Of a DNA stretch of 64,000 nucleotides, positions 20,490 through 31,860 are shown piece by piece. The translations under genes were made by a program, and so were the position numbers. Origin of the DNA: Muscardinus avellanarius (Eukaryota; Chordata; Mammalia; Rodentia; Gliridae); the NCBI GenBank assembly GCA_963383645.1, contig OY726571.1, positions 22,184,785 to 22,248,784 of the forward strand, read 5' to 3'. The number at the start of each line of letters is the position of its first letter. Positions within the stretch are counted from its first letter, which is position 1. The notes under the pieces were generated by a model that ran no database searches, had not been told where the DNA came from, and saw only the letters and a program-made list of their open reading frames with translations.

Positions 20490-21119
20490 GTAGTTGGGTG
20501 GAATATTCTATATATATCTAAAAGGTCCATATGTTTGGTGGTGTTCTTTAGGTCTGAGGTATCTTTACTGACCTTTTGTCTAGAACACTAGTCTAATGGT
20601 GTGAGAGGGGTATTGAAGTCTCCCAGTATTATTGTATTGGGATTTATGTGTTACTTAATGTCACAAAGAATTTGTTTTATGAAAGTAGCTGCACATATGT
20701 TTGGGGCATAAATATTGACTATCATTATTTCTTCTTGCAGGATAGTTCCTTTTACCAGTAAAAAAAAAATGACCTGCTTTGTCTCTTTAAGCTTGGGCTT
20801 GAAGTTTAACTTGTCTGATATCATAGTTGCTACTCCTGCTTGTTTTTGAGTTCCATTGGCATGGATTACCTTGCTCCAACCCTTTACCTTGAGTTTGTTA
20901 CTATCTTTACTTGTAAGGTGTTTCTTGCAGGCAGCAGATAGATGGATTCTGTTTTTTAATCCAGTTTGCCACTTTATGTCTTTTTATTGGGGAGTTGAGG
21001 TCACTTACATTTAGTGTGAGTATTGAGAGATGATTTTTAATTTCTAACATACTGAGATTTAACTTCTGTTTGAGGTAGTATTTGTTCTTCTTTGCTTAGT
21101 TGTTTGCTGGATGGAGATT

Positions 21120-22090
21120 ATTGTTTCTCTGGTTCTGGCGTGTATTACTTATTCTTTGCTGTTAATCTCTTTGAATATTTTCTCTAGTGCTCGTTTGGAA
21201 GACAAAAATTCCTTCAGCTTCTGTTTGTTGTGGAAGATTTTTATTTCCCTGTCTAATTTGAGAGATGGTTTTGCTGGGTAGATTTTTGGCTGCAAGTTGT
21301 TTTCTTTCAGAGTTTAGAATCTGGTACTCCAGGCCCTTCTGGCTTTCATGACTTGGTTCGGGAAGTCTGGAGTGGTTCTAATTGGTTTTCCTCTGAATGT
21401 CACTTGCTCTTTTGTTTTGGTTGCCTTTAAGATTCTCTCCTTGAACCGGGCGTGGTGGTGCACACTTGTAATCCCACCATTTGGGAGGCTGAGACGGAGG
21501 ATTGCAGTTTGCAGACAGCCTCAGCTACTTAGTGAGGCCCTCTGCAACTTAGTGAGACCATATTTCAAAATAAAGAATAAAAAATAGGGCAGGGGGTGTA
21601 GCTCGGAGGTCAAATGCCCCTGGTTTCCATCCCCAACCCCCTCCCCCCAGAAAAGTCTCTCCTTGGCTTCTGCATTGTTCAGTTTGACTATTATGTGGTG
21701 TGGGGAACCTTTTCTCTGATCTTGTCTAAAGGGAGTTATAAGTTTCCTGTACCTGTGTATCAACTTCTTGGTCTATGTTTGGAAATTTTTCTGCTATTAC
21801 TTCTTTTAAAAGATTATTCATCCATTTGGTTTCACCTTCTTTTCCCTCTTCTATGCCAATTTTTCTTAGGTTAGCTCTTTAGAAATGGGCCCATATTTCT
21901 TCAATGTCCAATTCATGCTATCAAATTGTTTTTTCTAAGATATATACTATGAGTTCGTTTTTGGAGTAATCATCTTCTAGGAGTGAGATTCTATTATCTA
22001 TGTGGTCTAATCGATTGTTTATAGTTTGAATTGATGTTTTTACTTCAATGATTGTATCCTTTATTTCTTTCAGAATCTCCCTAAATTCTT
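21120..22090 (-). pseudogene. L1 ORF1, decayed, split by SINE
   Basis: On the minus strand, fragments of the ORF1p C-terminal domain (around 21240-21430, the RARRAWS-equivalent) and the RRM/coiled-coil part (21660-22060) are readable but broken by frameshifts and by the SINE at 21444-21655. Confidence 0.8.
21434..21665 (+). mobile_element. SINE, B1-dID type, inserted in L1 ORF1 (TSD)
   Basis: Perfect 10-bp TSD TCTCTCCTTG at 21434-21443 and 21656-21665. The element between has the head ACCGGGCGTGGTGG and an ID tail ending in a C-rich run rather than poly-A. The L1 reads on across the insertion. Confidence 0.95.
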
Positions 22091-22959
22091 TTCAGAAGTT
22101 CTGTATTATTTCCACAGTTAAACATTCCTGATTTGACCTTCTGGAGATCTCTGCAATTCTGTGTTCTCAGGTTCTGTTATTGTGGTGTTGTAGGATCCCA
22201 TTGCTTCCTTGTTATTCCTCCTTCTCATGATTTCAAAAGTTTGTATCTATCTGTTGCTTTTGATATATTTCTCTCAGTCTTTAGGTGTCAGCTGGTATAT
22301 CCAAGGGCAGGTTGTATTATATTCAGCAGTGAAGTCTGAGTGAGGAGGGAAGTGAAGTTGTAAATGCAAGAATAGGGTAAAGCCTCAGATCGGATCGAAT
22401 AGAATGAGAGTATGAGTTTGGTAAGGTAGTGTATATTAGAGATTAGAGATAGTGAATATGTAGTAGTATTCTAGTAACCAATGTAGAGTTTCTGGTATAG
22501 TGATATGAAGTAGACTTAATACAAGGAAAAGAGGAGAAGAAGAGAAAAGAAGAAAAAGGAAAGAAAAGGGATAGAGAGTAAGTATGTACAAGGAAGAAGC
22601 TTGTGAGAGGGTTTGAGAAGAGAGTAAAAAAAAAAAAACAGACATACACACTCACACACAAAAAAAGAATAAAAAACCAAAACAACTCCAACAACAAATT
22701 AATGCAACTCTATAAATAAATGAATATTCAGCAGACTGGGCCTCTGCAGTCACTCTCTGTGCAAACACCGAGTGCCGCCATCACCTTTTCTGCTGCAAGC
22801 CTGGTTCTCTGAGTCTTTCTCAGTCTATTCAAATGGCCTTTATCAATGTTCCCAGAGATCCTAATAGTTAGATCTAGTGTTAAGTGTAGGTCTCCCACCA
22901 CACTTTCCACTGATCAGAGCTTGAATCTGTCTGAGATTCTGCTATGTCCAACAACAGAA

Positions 22960-23710
22960 TCAACCCCCTCCTTCTCTGGGTTGAACTGCTAAGTCTCAGA
23001 CTCGGAGTTTATCATGGCTACTGAGTCCCTGGGGGTTCTGCTATGGGTGTTCTCCCACAGGGACCATGGCTTCACTTACGGTGTTGCTGAGTGCTGCTCT
23101 GGATCTCTGGAGGATGTGGTAAGCTCAGCTGCCACTGCTGCAAGTTGTAGACTCTAACCTCTTATCAAGCTATGGGAGTCCCTGGGGGCGCTGCCCTGAG
23201 TGTTCTCCTGTGGGGACCTCGGCTTCACTTACATATTGCTGGGTGACATCTGGATCTGTGGAAGGCAGGGTGAGCTCAGCCACCACTGCTGCAAGTTATA
23301 GCCAGTGCTTGCACAGGAGGAACTGATGACTTACAATTCCAATGATCTGCAGCTGCTTACTTCAGGTCCTTGGTTATTTTCTTCATCGTCCCTCTAGTCA
23401 GGTGCAGTGAGGCAAGATGCTGCTGCTGTGGCACCCTTGGCCATCAAGTAGGCAGGTTTCTTTTCTGGTGTTGAGCGCTGCTCTGTATCCTGGGGGTTGA
23501 GTGGTGAGCTCGGCCACCCCTGCTGGAAGTTGTAGCCGGTGTTTGTGCAGGAAGAACTGATGGCTTACAACTCCAGTGATCTGCAGCTGCTCACTTCAGG
23601 TCTTTGGTTGATTTCCTGTTTGTCTCTGGAGTCAGGTTCAGTGAGGCAAGACAGTGCTGTTATGGCACCCGTGGCTGCAAGGCAGATGGGTTTCTTTTCT
23701 ACTCTCTGAT
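22960..23710 (-). repeat. Tandem monomers inside the L1 5'UTR
   Basis: Two overlapping tandem duplications: GAGTCCCTGGGGG at 23023 and 23176 (period ~153 bp), and GAGCTCAGCC / GAGCTCGGCC at 23272 and 23506 (period ~234 bp, including the ACTTCAGGTC and TTTCTTTTCT blocks). It resembles the monomeric promoters of mouse L1 in principle, but the sequence is unrelated as far as I can see. Confidence 0.8.
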
Positions 23711-24136
23711 TGGTCTTCTAACCTCTTTTTTCCCCGCCACCTTGTACCTATTGTTTTATTCCTCTACTGATAGTATTTTTTGGCTTTGTAGAATGCTGTT
23801 TTTAAGGTAATAGAGAATGGGTGTCAGCAGGACTGGTATGTGCTGCTTCCCTGACTTGCCATCTTCCCAGAAGTCCTGTCAATGACTTTTAGACAAAAAA
23901 AAAAAAAAAAAAAAAAAACAAGAACCAAAAAAACATGGCCAACACATTAAAAAGTATTAGCTGTTGTTTTAATTTAAAATATGTTTTTTGAAAGACTTCC
24001 AAGAAAATGAAAAGACAAGCCACAGCCTAGATAAAATATTTTCAAGAGATGTATGTAATACAGAATTGTTATCTAAAATACATAAAGAATAATTAAATAC
24101 ATCTTCAAGGGGAAGACAGTTAAAAAATAGGCAACA

Positions 24137-24352
24137 GAGCCAGGTGGTTGTATACAACTGTAATTCTAGTCATTGGGAGGCTCCAGACAGAAGGATCACA
24201 GGTTCTGGACAGACTCCACAACAAAGTTAGACTCTCAGCAATCCAGTGAGACCATTCCAAAAAGAAACAAATAAAAAATAAATAAGGCTAAGGGTGTAGC
24301 TCAGAGGTAGAATACCCCTGGGTTCAACCCCCAGCATTAAAAACAAACAAAA
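24137..24352 (+). mobile_element. SINE, older B1-dID copy
   Basis: Diverged head (GCCAGGTGGTTGTATACAAC), core and ID tail (GGTAGAATACCCCTGGGTTC) with an A/C-rich end. Confidence 0.85.
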
Positions 24353-24399
24353 ATCTCTTTCCAAGAAGATGACATAAATTCCTCAATAATACTTACTCT

Positions 24400-24690
24400 T
24401 ATCCTTGATATCTTATAACTGAAATGCAGTGATGTTTATTCCAAGTTTTGGCAATTATGAATAAGGCTGACATAAACATATCTGTGCAGCTTTTGTGAGG
24501 AAAAAAGATTACCACTCCTTTGAATAAATACCGAGGAGCACAGTTGCTGGGGTGTATGGTAAGAGTGTGTTTAACTTTATAAGAAACTGTATGCCAATAA
24601 CTTTATGCCAGTCTATATGCCAAAATGAGTATCATTTTGTATTTTCTCTGGCAATGAGTGAGAATTTTTGTTGCACAGTGTTAACGGCTC
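24400..24690 (-). mobile_element. Ancient L1M fragment
   Basis: Reversed L1 3' ORF2 features: GGCAATTATGAATAAGGCTG, AATACCGAGGAGCACAGTTG and GTGTATGGTAAGAGTGTGTT, ending at the GGCAATGAGTGAGAATTTTT block. Heavily diverged. Confidence 0.7.
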
Positions 24691-25090
24691 CATGGAGTTA
24701 CTGTTGTGCATCCTCATGTACAAGAGTAATGGTGTTGGCTGGGGTGATTGATCCTGGATACCAGTGGGAAATTGGACCACTTCTGCAATGATGTAAGGAA
24801 GTGTATGTGTGGAAGACAAGAGATCCCTTAGGGCATCTGTTAGTATTTCTATGACTTGTGATTAAAGTCAATGGAAAACTATACCAACTTAATCCCCATA
24901 GGACTACTAATGACCCAGACCCTTCAGGGAGGATGATTTGGGCCACCACACCAGCACACCAGGAAAGAAGCACAATTAGCTGTGGTGCTTAATGAAGGCA
25001 AGGGAATACAGACTGCGTAGTGGAAGAAGGTAGCTATAAATACTAGATATGACTGGAAATCTCATATTACTTGATGAAGAATAAGAGAGG
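24690..25090 (+). mobile_element. Possible ERVL-MaLR internal fragment
   Basis: GTGTTGGCTGGGGTGATTGA, GAAGGCAAGGGAATACAGAC and GTGGAAGAAGGTAGCTATAA resemble MaLR internal sequence as I remember it. No intact frame. Family call is tentative. Confidence 0.35.
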
Positions 25091-25102
25091 AAAAAAACAA
25101 AG

Positions 25103-25108
<6 letters not shown>

Positions 25109-25151
<43 letters not shown>
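25109..25151. repeat. (CA)n microsatellite
   Basis: Uninterrupted CA dinucleotides, about 21 units. Confidence 0.98.
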
Positions 25152-25153
<2 letters not shown>

Positions 25154-25174
25154 CTAACAACATAGAAAATAAAC

Positions 25175-25341
25175 CAAAATGTCTTCTAGCAGTTATATAG
25201 ATAAATGAACTTTAGTATATATAAACAATGGAATATTACTAAGCAATAAAAAGATATGGGCTGTCAAGCCAAAATGAAGAAGCCTTAAATGCATATTATT
25301 AACTGAAAGATGCCAATCTGAAAAGGCTATATAATGTATTC
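25175..25341 (+). mobile_element. Ancient L1M 3' fragment, part 1
   Basis: AGATAAATGAACTTTAGTAT and AACAATGGAATATTACTAAG are the L1 3' ORF2 coding words on the plus strand. It is interrupted by two SINEs and resumes at about 25690. Confidence 0.75.
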
Positions 25342-25697
25342 AGCTAGGCATGGTGAGGCATGCTGTGATCCTTGTACTTGGGAAGGGGAGACAGGAAGAT
25401 CACCAGCCTTAGCAACTTAGAAAGACCCTGTTTCAAAATAAATAATATATATATTTTAAATTAAGTACATAAGTCGGGTATGGTGACACAAGCTTGTAAT
25501 CACAACATTCAGGAGGCTGAGACAGGAGGATTGCAGTTCACAGCCAGCCTTAGCTACTTAATGAGGTCCTTTGTAACTCAGTAAGACCGTGTTTCGAAAT
25601 AAAGAATAAAAAAAATAGGGCCGGGGGTGTAGCTCGGAGGTAGAATGCCCCTAGATTCCATCCCCAGTATTGCTAAAAAAAAAATTAAGTATATAAC
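25342..25697 (+). mobile_element. B1-like half then B1-dID SINE with TSD
   Basis: 25342-25457 is a B1-like half. The second copy (25473-25682) is flanked by AAATTAAGTACATAA at about 25457 and AAATTAAGTATATAA at about 25682 (15 bp, one mismatch). Confidence 0.88.
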
Positions 25698-25990
25698 ATC
25701 CTGGAAAAGGCAAAAGTTATGAAAATAGTAAAAGATCAGTGGTCACCAAGGGTTGAAGGAAGGGAAGAAGGAATAGGTGGAGCACAGAGGACGGTTAGGG
25801 CAATAAAACTACTTCGTATGATGCTATAATCATGAATGCATGTCACCATAAATGTCCTTACACCCACAGAGCTTACAACACCAAGAGCGAACCCTAAAGT
25901 AAACTGATAATGATGTATCGAGGCTCACCACTTGTAACAGAAAGACCTCTCTGGGGGAGATGTTGATAATGGGGGGCTATGAATGTGTGG
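25690..25990 (+). mobile_element. Ancient L1M 3' fragment, part 2
   Basis: CATCCTGGAAAAGGCAAAAG, AAAGATCAGTGGTCACCAAG, CAACACCAAGAGCGAACCCT and GGGGGAGATGTTGATAATGG are typical of old L1 3' ends. Confidence 0.75.
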
Positions 25991-26007
25991 GAGCATTGGG
26001 TTTATGA

Positions 26008-26395
26008 ATGTTATGGTTTGGAGCTAGACTGTTGTCCAAAAGCTCATGTGCTGAGAGTGTGGTCCTCCCATGCAGACATATCTAGAGGCAGAAGCAACTG
26101 ATGAGGAGGCTCTGACCTCCCCACTGGATTTATCCACTAGGAGATGAATGGACCACTGGGAGGTGGTGGAAACCAATACAGGTGGAGCATGGGTGAAGGA
26201 GGCAGGTCTCCAGGGGCATGCCCTAGGGACTGTATCTTGTTGCTAGACATTTTCCTTCCTCTCTCCTCCTCCTCCTCCTTTCTCAGTTTTTCTCCTCCCT
26301 TTGGCTGCCGTGCTGTTTCTCCATGATATTCTTCCTCACCTCAAGCCCAGACCAGCCAGTGGACTGAAACCTCAAGCCAAAATAAACCTTTCTAA
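26008..26395 (+). mobile_element. MaLR-type LTR
   Basis: Begins TGTTATGGTTTGGAGCTAG, has the CAAAAGCTCATGTGCTGAG block and ends near GACTGAAACCTCAAGCCAAA with an AATAAA signal at 26380. The later end is cut by a SINE. Family-level name uncertain; related wording recurs at 34.0-34.2 kb and 58.4-58.6 kb. Confidence 0.6.
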
Positions 26396-26398
26396 ACT

Positions 26399-26812
26399 AG
26401 GCATGATAGTACACACTTGTAATCCCAGTACTTGGGAGGCTGAGACAGGAGGATCACAGTTCATGGCCAGCTTCAGCTACTTAGTAAGATCCTGTTTCAA
26501 AATAAAGAATAAGCTGGGCGTGGTGGCGCACGCTTGTAATCCCCGTGCTTGGGAGACTGAGACAGGAGGATCACGCAGGTTCAAAGCCAGCCTCAGCTAC
26601 TTAGTGAGGCTCTCAGCAACTTAGTGAGACCCTGTTTCCAATTAAATATAAAATGGGTCTGGGAGTATAGCCCAGAGGTAGAAAGCCCCTGGCTTCCACC
26701 TCCAGTACCACTAAAAAAAAAAAAAAAAAAAAAAAAAAATAGGTCGGGGGGTAGCATGGAGGCAGAATGCCCCTGGATTCCATTCCCAGTACTGCAAAAC
26801 AAAACAAAAAAA
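26399..26812 (+). mobile_element. Nested SINE pair
   Basis: Outer B1-dID: head and core 26399-26512, ID tail 26740-26812. Inner copy of the GAAGCCAGCC subfamily with a long poly-A: 26512-26739, sitting in the outer element's A-rich linker. Confidence 0.9.
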
Positions 26813-26889
26813 TCTACTTTTTGTTAGTGTGGATAAACCTTACGTGTGTCCTGTAGAATGTATTTCTATGTCTTGATATAAAGACAACA

Positions 26890-27300
26890 TTCAAATTTTT
26901 TCTTGTCTCAATTTCCTCATCTGTTGAGCAAGGATAATAAGTGCCTTAAAGGGAAAAAAATTTTTTTTAATTGTGTGGACGATTAAACAAGTTAGCTTTA
27001 GCTGGGCGCGGTGAAACATGCTTGTAAATCCCAGTACTTAGGAGGCTGAGATGGGAGGATCCAGGTTTGCGGCCAGCCTCAGGTACTTGGTTGAGGCACT
27101 CAGCAACTTAGTGAGATCCTGTTTCAAAATAAAGAATTAAAGATTAGGCTGGGGATGTAGCTTGAAGGTAGAATGCCCCTGGGTTCAATTCCCAGTTCCA
27201 CAAAAAAAAAAAAAAAGAATAAATGAAGAGTTAGGTTTAGAAAATAATGTCTGGGACATGGTAAGCACAGTTTCAGTATTAGTAATGGTAATTAATGAAG
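26890..27300 (+). mobile_element. MIR interrupted by SINE
   Basis: MIR words CTCAATTTCCTCATCTGTTG and GATAATAAGTGCC lie at 26905-26955, and CTGGGACATGGTAAGCAC lies at 27250. Between them a B1-dID occupies 27001-27216. The two MIR halves are in correct order. Confidence 0.68.
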
Positions 27301-27654
27301 AGCACTAATGCTTTGTATATTGGAAAAACAAACTCAAGCATCAAACTGGTAATAGAAACAATGTAAACATTTAATTATAGAAAACCAGGCCACTGCAAAA
27401 ATAGAACCTAACAAAATAATTTTAAAAATTTCTTTAGATACAGTAACTAGGTAGTAGTAGATTAATGCTCGCTGTGTTGACATGTAGTTGAAGACTGTGC
27501 AAAATTATATAGATTAACAAGCAAAATAATGGGCTTGGGGCCATTTTGTTTGAAATGTAGGGCAATGTTCTTCAGTAACGCATTTTGTTTTATTGCAAAA
27601 AACAAGAAAAGAATAAATTGAATATAAACTAAGAGAAATTTTGTGCTGATAGAA
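27217..27654. other. AT-rich unassigned sequence after MIR end
   Basis: No frame and no repeat I can name. Confidence 0.4.
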
Positions 27655-27981
27655 CATGAGGTAGTGGCACATCCTGTAATCTCAGCTACTTGGGAGGCTA
27701 AGGCAGGAGGATCACAAGTTCAAGGCAACTTAGTAAGTCCTTGTCTCCGTTTTTTAAGAAATTTAAAAGGGCTAGTGATGTAGCCGGGCGTGGTGGCGCA
27801 CGCTTGTAATCCCTGCGCTTGGGAGGCTGAGACAGGAGGATCGCACAGGTTCGAAGCCAGCCTCAGCTACTTAGTGAGGCTTTCAGCAACTTAGTGAGAC
27901 CCTGTTTCCAAATAAAATATGAAATAGCTCTGGAAGTATAGCCCGGAGGTAGAAAGCCTCTGGGTTCCACCCCAGTACCAC

Positions 27982-28018
<37 letters not shown>

Positions 28019-28090
28019 GCTAGTGATGTAGCTCAGTGGTAGAGGGCCCTGGGTTCAATCTATTGGCACACACATGCAAACACACACACG
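27655..28090 (+). mobile_element. Nested SINE pair with 15-bp TSD
   Basis: The outer older B1/ID element is 27655-27783 plus 28017-28070. The inner GAAGCCAGCC-subfamily SINE with about 40 A is 27784-28016. GGGCTAGTGATGTAG is duplicated perfectly at 27769-27783 and 28017-28031. Confidence 0.95.
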
Positions 28091-28989
28091 CAAACACATA
28101 CACACAGGCCACGATGCCACCTGCTCTGGTTAACACTCACGAGGCCCTGGAATCCTATGAGCATGCAGTTCCCTTGCATAACAAGATTGTCCCTGTGACC
28201 TCGCCTTGGCTCAAAGCCTCTTGTTTATTTCTGGTTTTCAGTCATGCCCTCAGCATAACTCAGATGCTCAAGAATATTTATCATCCTTCATCCTTATTCA
28301 AGTTTCCAGTAGAGGACAGGATTTGCTGTTCTCCACCATGAGAGGGAACAGAGGAGTGAGGACGCCTGCTGCCTTTCCCAGGCTAGGAAGGAGGCACCTG
28401 GCATTCCCTGGGCCGGCCTTACTGAAAGATAGGATGTGTGTGTCACTCACCAGTGGCTCTGAGGGTCTGCTGTCCATCAGGCAGCCTGGAGCGCCCTTTT
28501 CCTGCCTGTGCCCTCTGTTAAAGTAGCTCCCTCCCCTCCTTCTCCCTTCTGACAACTGGGGGGATGAGCCAGCTTTGGTGCCTTGTGGCTGCCGAGTCAG
28601 TGGATCCAAGGTCTGTATTTCCTGAAGGAGCTGAACAACCCCATAGGTTTCAGTTCTCAGCCTCATGCTCCAACAAAGTGCCTAGAAACACTGCTCACTT
28701 ATTAATAAAGCTTGCCTATCCCCCATCTCACCAGGGAGTCTTAGATGTAGTCTTTCTATTTATGAAAGCTATGGTGAAAAGCAACTGATAGAAGCCAGAG
28801 CCTAACACCCTTCCCGTGCCTAACTCTCCATGTTCCTCAAGCTTTTGCACCCAACATTTGGAGTCAATGCTTAATGGACATGGAATTGTAGTTTGACAAG
28901 ACAAAAAAAAGAAAAGTTCTGGAGAATGGACGGTGGTAAAGGTTGTCAAAAATATGAATGTACTCAGTTACTGAATTAGACATTTTCTT
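28091..28989. other. Unassigned non-repetitive sequence
   Basis: One of the longest stretches without an obvious repeat, with GC near 50 percent. Several 100-codon frames overlap on both strands (28206-28526 plus, 28298-28666 minus) but none has a domain, and both strands being open suggests composition only. An AATAAA lies at about 28703. It could be an old LTR or an untranslated exon; I cannot tell. Confidence 0.4.
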
Positions 28990-29193
28990 TGTTTGTTTAT
29001 TTATTTTGTGGCACTGGAGATTGAGCCCAGGGACATTCTACCTCTGAGCCACACCCCCAGGCCTTTTTATTTTTTATTTTTGAAACAGGATCTCCCTAGG
29101 CTACTGAGAGTCTCACTAAGTTGCTGAGGCTGGTCTCAAACCTGAGGCCCTCCCAAGTACTTGGATTACAGGCATGTACCACTATGCCTGGCT
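28990..29193 (-). mobile_element. SINE, older B1-dID copy
   Basis: Reversed tail GGCACTGGAGATTGAGCCCA, linker TTTTTATTTTTGAAACAGGA, B1-like half ending ATGCCTGGCTG. Confidence 0.86.
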
Positions 29194-29222
29194 GAATTGT
29201 GCATTTTAAAATTACTATAGTA

Positions 29223-29455
29223 TGCTGGATGCAACAAATTACTTGATTACTCTCAAGTAATCCCAGTATTTGAAAGGCTGAGACAGGAGGATCATGGGTT
29301 TGAGGACAGTCTCAGAAACTTAGTGAGATTCTCAGAAACCTAGCAAGACCCCGTTTCAAAAATAGAAAGTAAAATAGGGCTGGGGATATAGATAAGAGGT
29401 ATAATGCCTCTGGATTCAATCCCCAGCACCACAAAAGAATAAACAAACTAACTAA
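29223..29455 (+). mobile_element. SINE, older B1-dID copy
   Basis: Head replaced by ACTTGATTACTCTCAAGTAA, then the usual core, linker and ID tail. Confidence 0.8.
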
Positions 29456-29715
29456 CTAAAAAATGGCTAGAATGGTAAATTTATGTTATGTTTATTTTAC
29501 CATAATAACAGTAACAATAAAAACTTCCCTCCCCAAACAAAATATAGAGCATTTAGAGAGAACAGTGAGCATGTGCATATCTACACATGCAGATAAAGGA
29601 ATGTGGTTTTTCACCCTTTAGTTTCTTATTAGAATGATCCGGGTGATCATGAGTTTTCTCTTAGTGTTTCTGAGATGACAGGCTGGTGTGGTACTGTGTA
29701 GTCAGACAGTCCCAG
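29456..29715. other. AT-rich unassigned sequence
   Basis: No recognisable feature. Confidence 0.4.
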
Positions 29716-29850
29716 ATCAGCACTCTGGCTCTGCTGCCTGTCAGGCAGATGAGAAGGCAAGTCGCCAATCTTCTTGAGGCTCAGTTTCCTGGTCTTTCAA
29801 AGACAGAATCTTGCATATGTCACCAATTTCAAGGAACAAACAAGTAAAGA
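29715..29850 (+). mobile_element. MIR fragment
   Basis: ACTCTGGCTCTGCTGCCTGT, GGCAAGTCGCCAATCTTCTT and GAGGCTCAGTTTCCTGGTCT follow the MIR core order. Confidence 0.7.
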
Positions 29851-30132
29851 ACCTTGAGGTAGGTATGGAAAAGAAAGGGTGCTCAAGTGTTTCATCCATG
29901 TGTTGTCCCCTTCCAGGTGCAAAGCAGGTAGGTCTATAGGGCATCCTCACCCTGAGGATTCCATACCTATCCAGGTAGCTTCAGGAATTCTGTCTGTGCT
30001 ATGGTGAACCCAATGCAATTTGGTGTCTCTAGGCTTATCCAACATCAACCAAAGGACGTTGTGGACTCACTATTTTCTAGGAAGACTGGAGTCACACCCT
30101 ATTCACAAAGTTTTTGAGGTAAGTTATAACTT
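29851..30132. other. Unassigned intergenic sequence
   Basis: No repeat or coding frame recognised. Confidence 0.4.
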
Positions 30133-30350
30133 CTTTTTTTTTTTTTAATGATACCAGAAGTGAAACGCGGGGGCTTTTCTATTTCTGGGCTCTCCTCCCA
30201 GACCTATTTTATATTTTATTTCGAAACAGCATTTCACTAAGTTGCTGAGAGCCTCACAAAGTAGCTGAGTCTGGCTTCGAGCCTGTGCAATCCTCCTGTT
30301 GGAGCCTCCCAAGCACTGGGATTACAAGCATGAACCACCACGCTCGGTTT
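30133..30350 (-). mobile_element. SINE, older GAAGCCAGCC-type copy
   Basis: Reversed tail with CTCCCAGACC, linker, then a diverged B1-like half. Confidence 0.85.
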
Positions 30351-30365
30351 AAGTGATAACTCCTT

Positions 30366-30834
30366 TAAAAAAATGTTTGTAGCCAGGCATGGTGGCACAT
30401 ATTTGTAATCCTAGAATTCAGGAGGCAGAGACCAGAGGATTGCGGTTCATGGACAGCCTCGGCTGCTTAGTGAGGCACTTCGCAACTGAGTGAGACTCAG
30501 TTTCCAAAATAAAAGGCCTAAAAAATAGGGTTGGGGTTGTAGCTCAGAGGTAAATGCCACTGGGTTCCATCCCCAGTACCGCAAAAAAAAAAAAAAAAAA
30601 AAAAAAAATTGTAGGCTGGACTGGCGCACACTTGTAATCCAAGTATTTGGGAGGTAGAAACAGGAGGATTGCAGGTCCGTGCCAGCCTCAGCTACTTAGT
30701 GAGGCCCTCTGCAACTTAGTGAGACCCTGTTTCACAATAAGGAATAAAAATAGGGCTGGGGGTGTGGCTCAGAGGTATAATGCCCTTGGGTTCCATCCCC
30801 AGTACCACACACAAAAAAAATGTTTATAGCTTTA
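30366..30834 (+). mobile_element. Two SINEs in tandem, outer TSD visible
   Basis: B1-dID copies at 30381-30609 (long poly-A) and 30612-30820. AAAATGTTTGTAG before the first and AAAATGTTTATAG after the second look like the outer target duplication, so the second copy inserted in the tail of the first. Confidence 0.85.
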
Positions 30835-30935
30835 GAACCACCATATGCCACCCCTAATAAGATCTATTTTGTTAAAATGAACTGCTGGTCTCGTGCAAAA
30901 GAAGAATCTGCCCTAAAACTGGTCTTGTCCATCAA

Positions 30936-31172
30936 GATCCTAAGACCAAGATGGGCATGGTGGTGTATGCTTGTAATCCCAGCATTTAGGAGGCTGAGAT
31001 AGGAGGATCACGGTTTGTGGCCAGCCTCAGCTACTTAGTGAGGCCCTTTGCAACTCAGTGAGACCCTGTTTCAAAATAAAGAATAAAAAATAGGGCTGGG
31101 GTGTAGCTCAGAGGTAGAATGCCCTGGGTTCCATCCCCAGTGTCACACACACAAAAAGACCCCAAGACCACC
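30936..31172 (+). mobile_element. SINE, B1-dID type, with TSD
   Basis: Element 30951-31158; CTAAGACCA before and CCAAGACCA after, within AAGATCC/AAAGACC contexts. Confidence 0.88.
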
Positions 31173-31860
31173 TCAGAGCGGGTACCATGGGAATCCCAGC
31201 CCTTAAGTTGATCCAGCAGGATGACCAACCTTTACGTATATCGTAAGCTTGGTAAAAACTTGCAAGCCTGGAAGTAAACTGAACCAGAATTTCTTCCAAT
31301 TAAATAATAAAGTAAACCTCTTACAGGAGCCAAATTATGATGAACAGCTACTCTTTATTGTCAGGGTAAGCTGATATTCCACATGGCAAATTGGTATTAA
31401 GAATGCATGAAAGTAACGGAATTTTTCTATGATGGTTTAAGTATCTCTGAGCCGCATGCGCTGTAATCTGAGTCTCCCCAGGACAATGCTGTCTTGAAAT
31501 TGCACTCACAGGTGATTAGGGCTAAAGGAGCGAGCCTGTCTCCACTGTTGACAAAGTGAGGTCACTATGAGCTGTCAACACCGAAGGGCTGCTGAGGTTC
31601 AGGTGTCGGGGAGGGTGTGGACATGAGGCCCAAACCCAGCCGCGCACTGGAAGTGAGTTGGAAACAGATTGGAACCAGACACCTGATACATCTTACGACT
31701 CACTTGCTTGGCCATATTGGCATATACGCTGTGAGCGCACCACCAGACGAGCCACTCCTCAAGGTTTCTATGCCCATAGTGGAGCACTAGTTGCATCTAT
31801 TTTGAAATTTTTTCCAGACCAAAACTTTCTGCCCTGCTTTATGGTGAGGAACTCAGGGTC
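31173..31860. other. Unassigned non-repetitive sequence
   Basis: Mixed composition with several CpGs around 31640-31760. Frames on both strands are short (under 105 codons) and lack domains. Confidence 0.4.

Larger units (their letters stand above)
20486..23886 (-). mobile_element. Same older L1: endonuclease, ORF1 and monomeric 5'UTR, ORF2 core deleted
   Basis: At about 20490 the sequence jumps from ORF2 C-terminal coding (CTCCCATTCTGTA) straight to endonuclease coding (TGTAGTTGGGTGGAATATTC, cf. 1945-1965). Most of ORF2, including the RT, is missing with a short overlap at the join. ORF1 lies at about 21120-22090 and is broken by a SINE and many indels. The 5'UTR runs from about 22100 to 23886 and ends in a GGCAAGTC-type leader start followed by an A-rich stretch (23897-23920). 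Confidence 0.82.

Noticed and set aside
28206..28666. Overlapping ~100-122 codon frames on both strands
   Set aside because: Open on both strands, no domain, no codon-position signal visible; no transcript evidence available.
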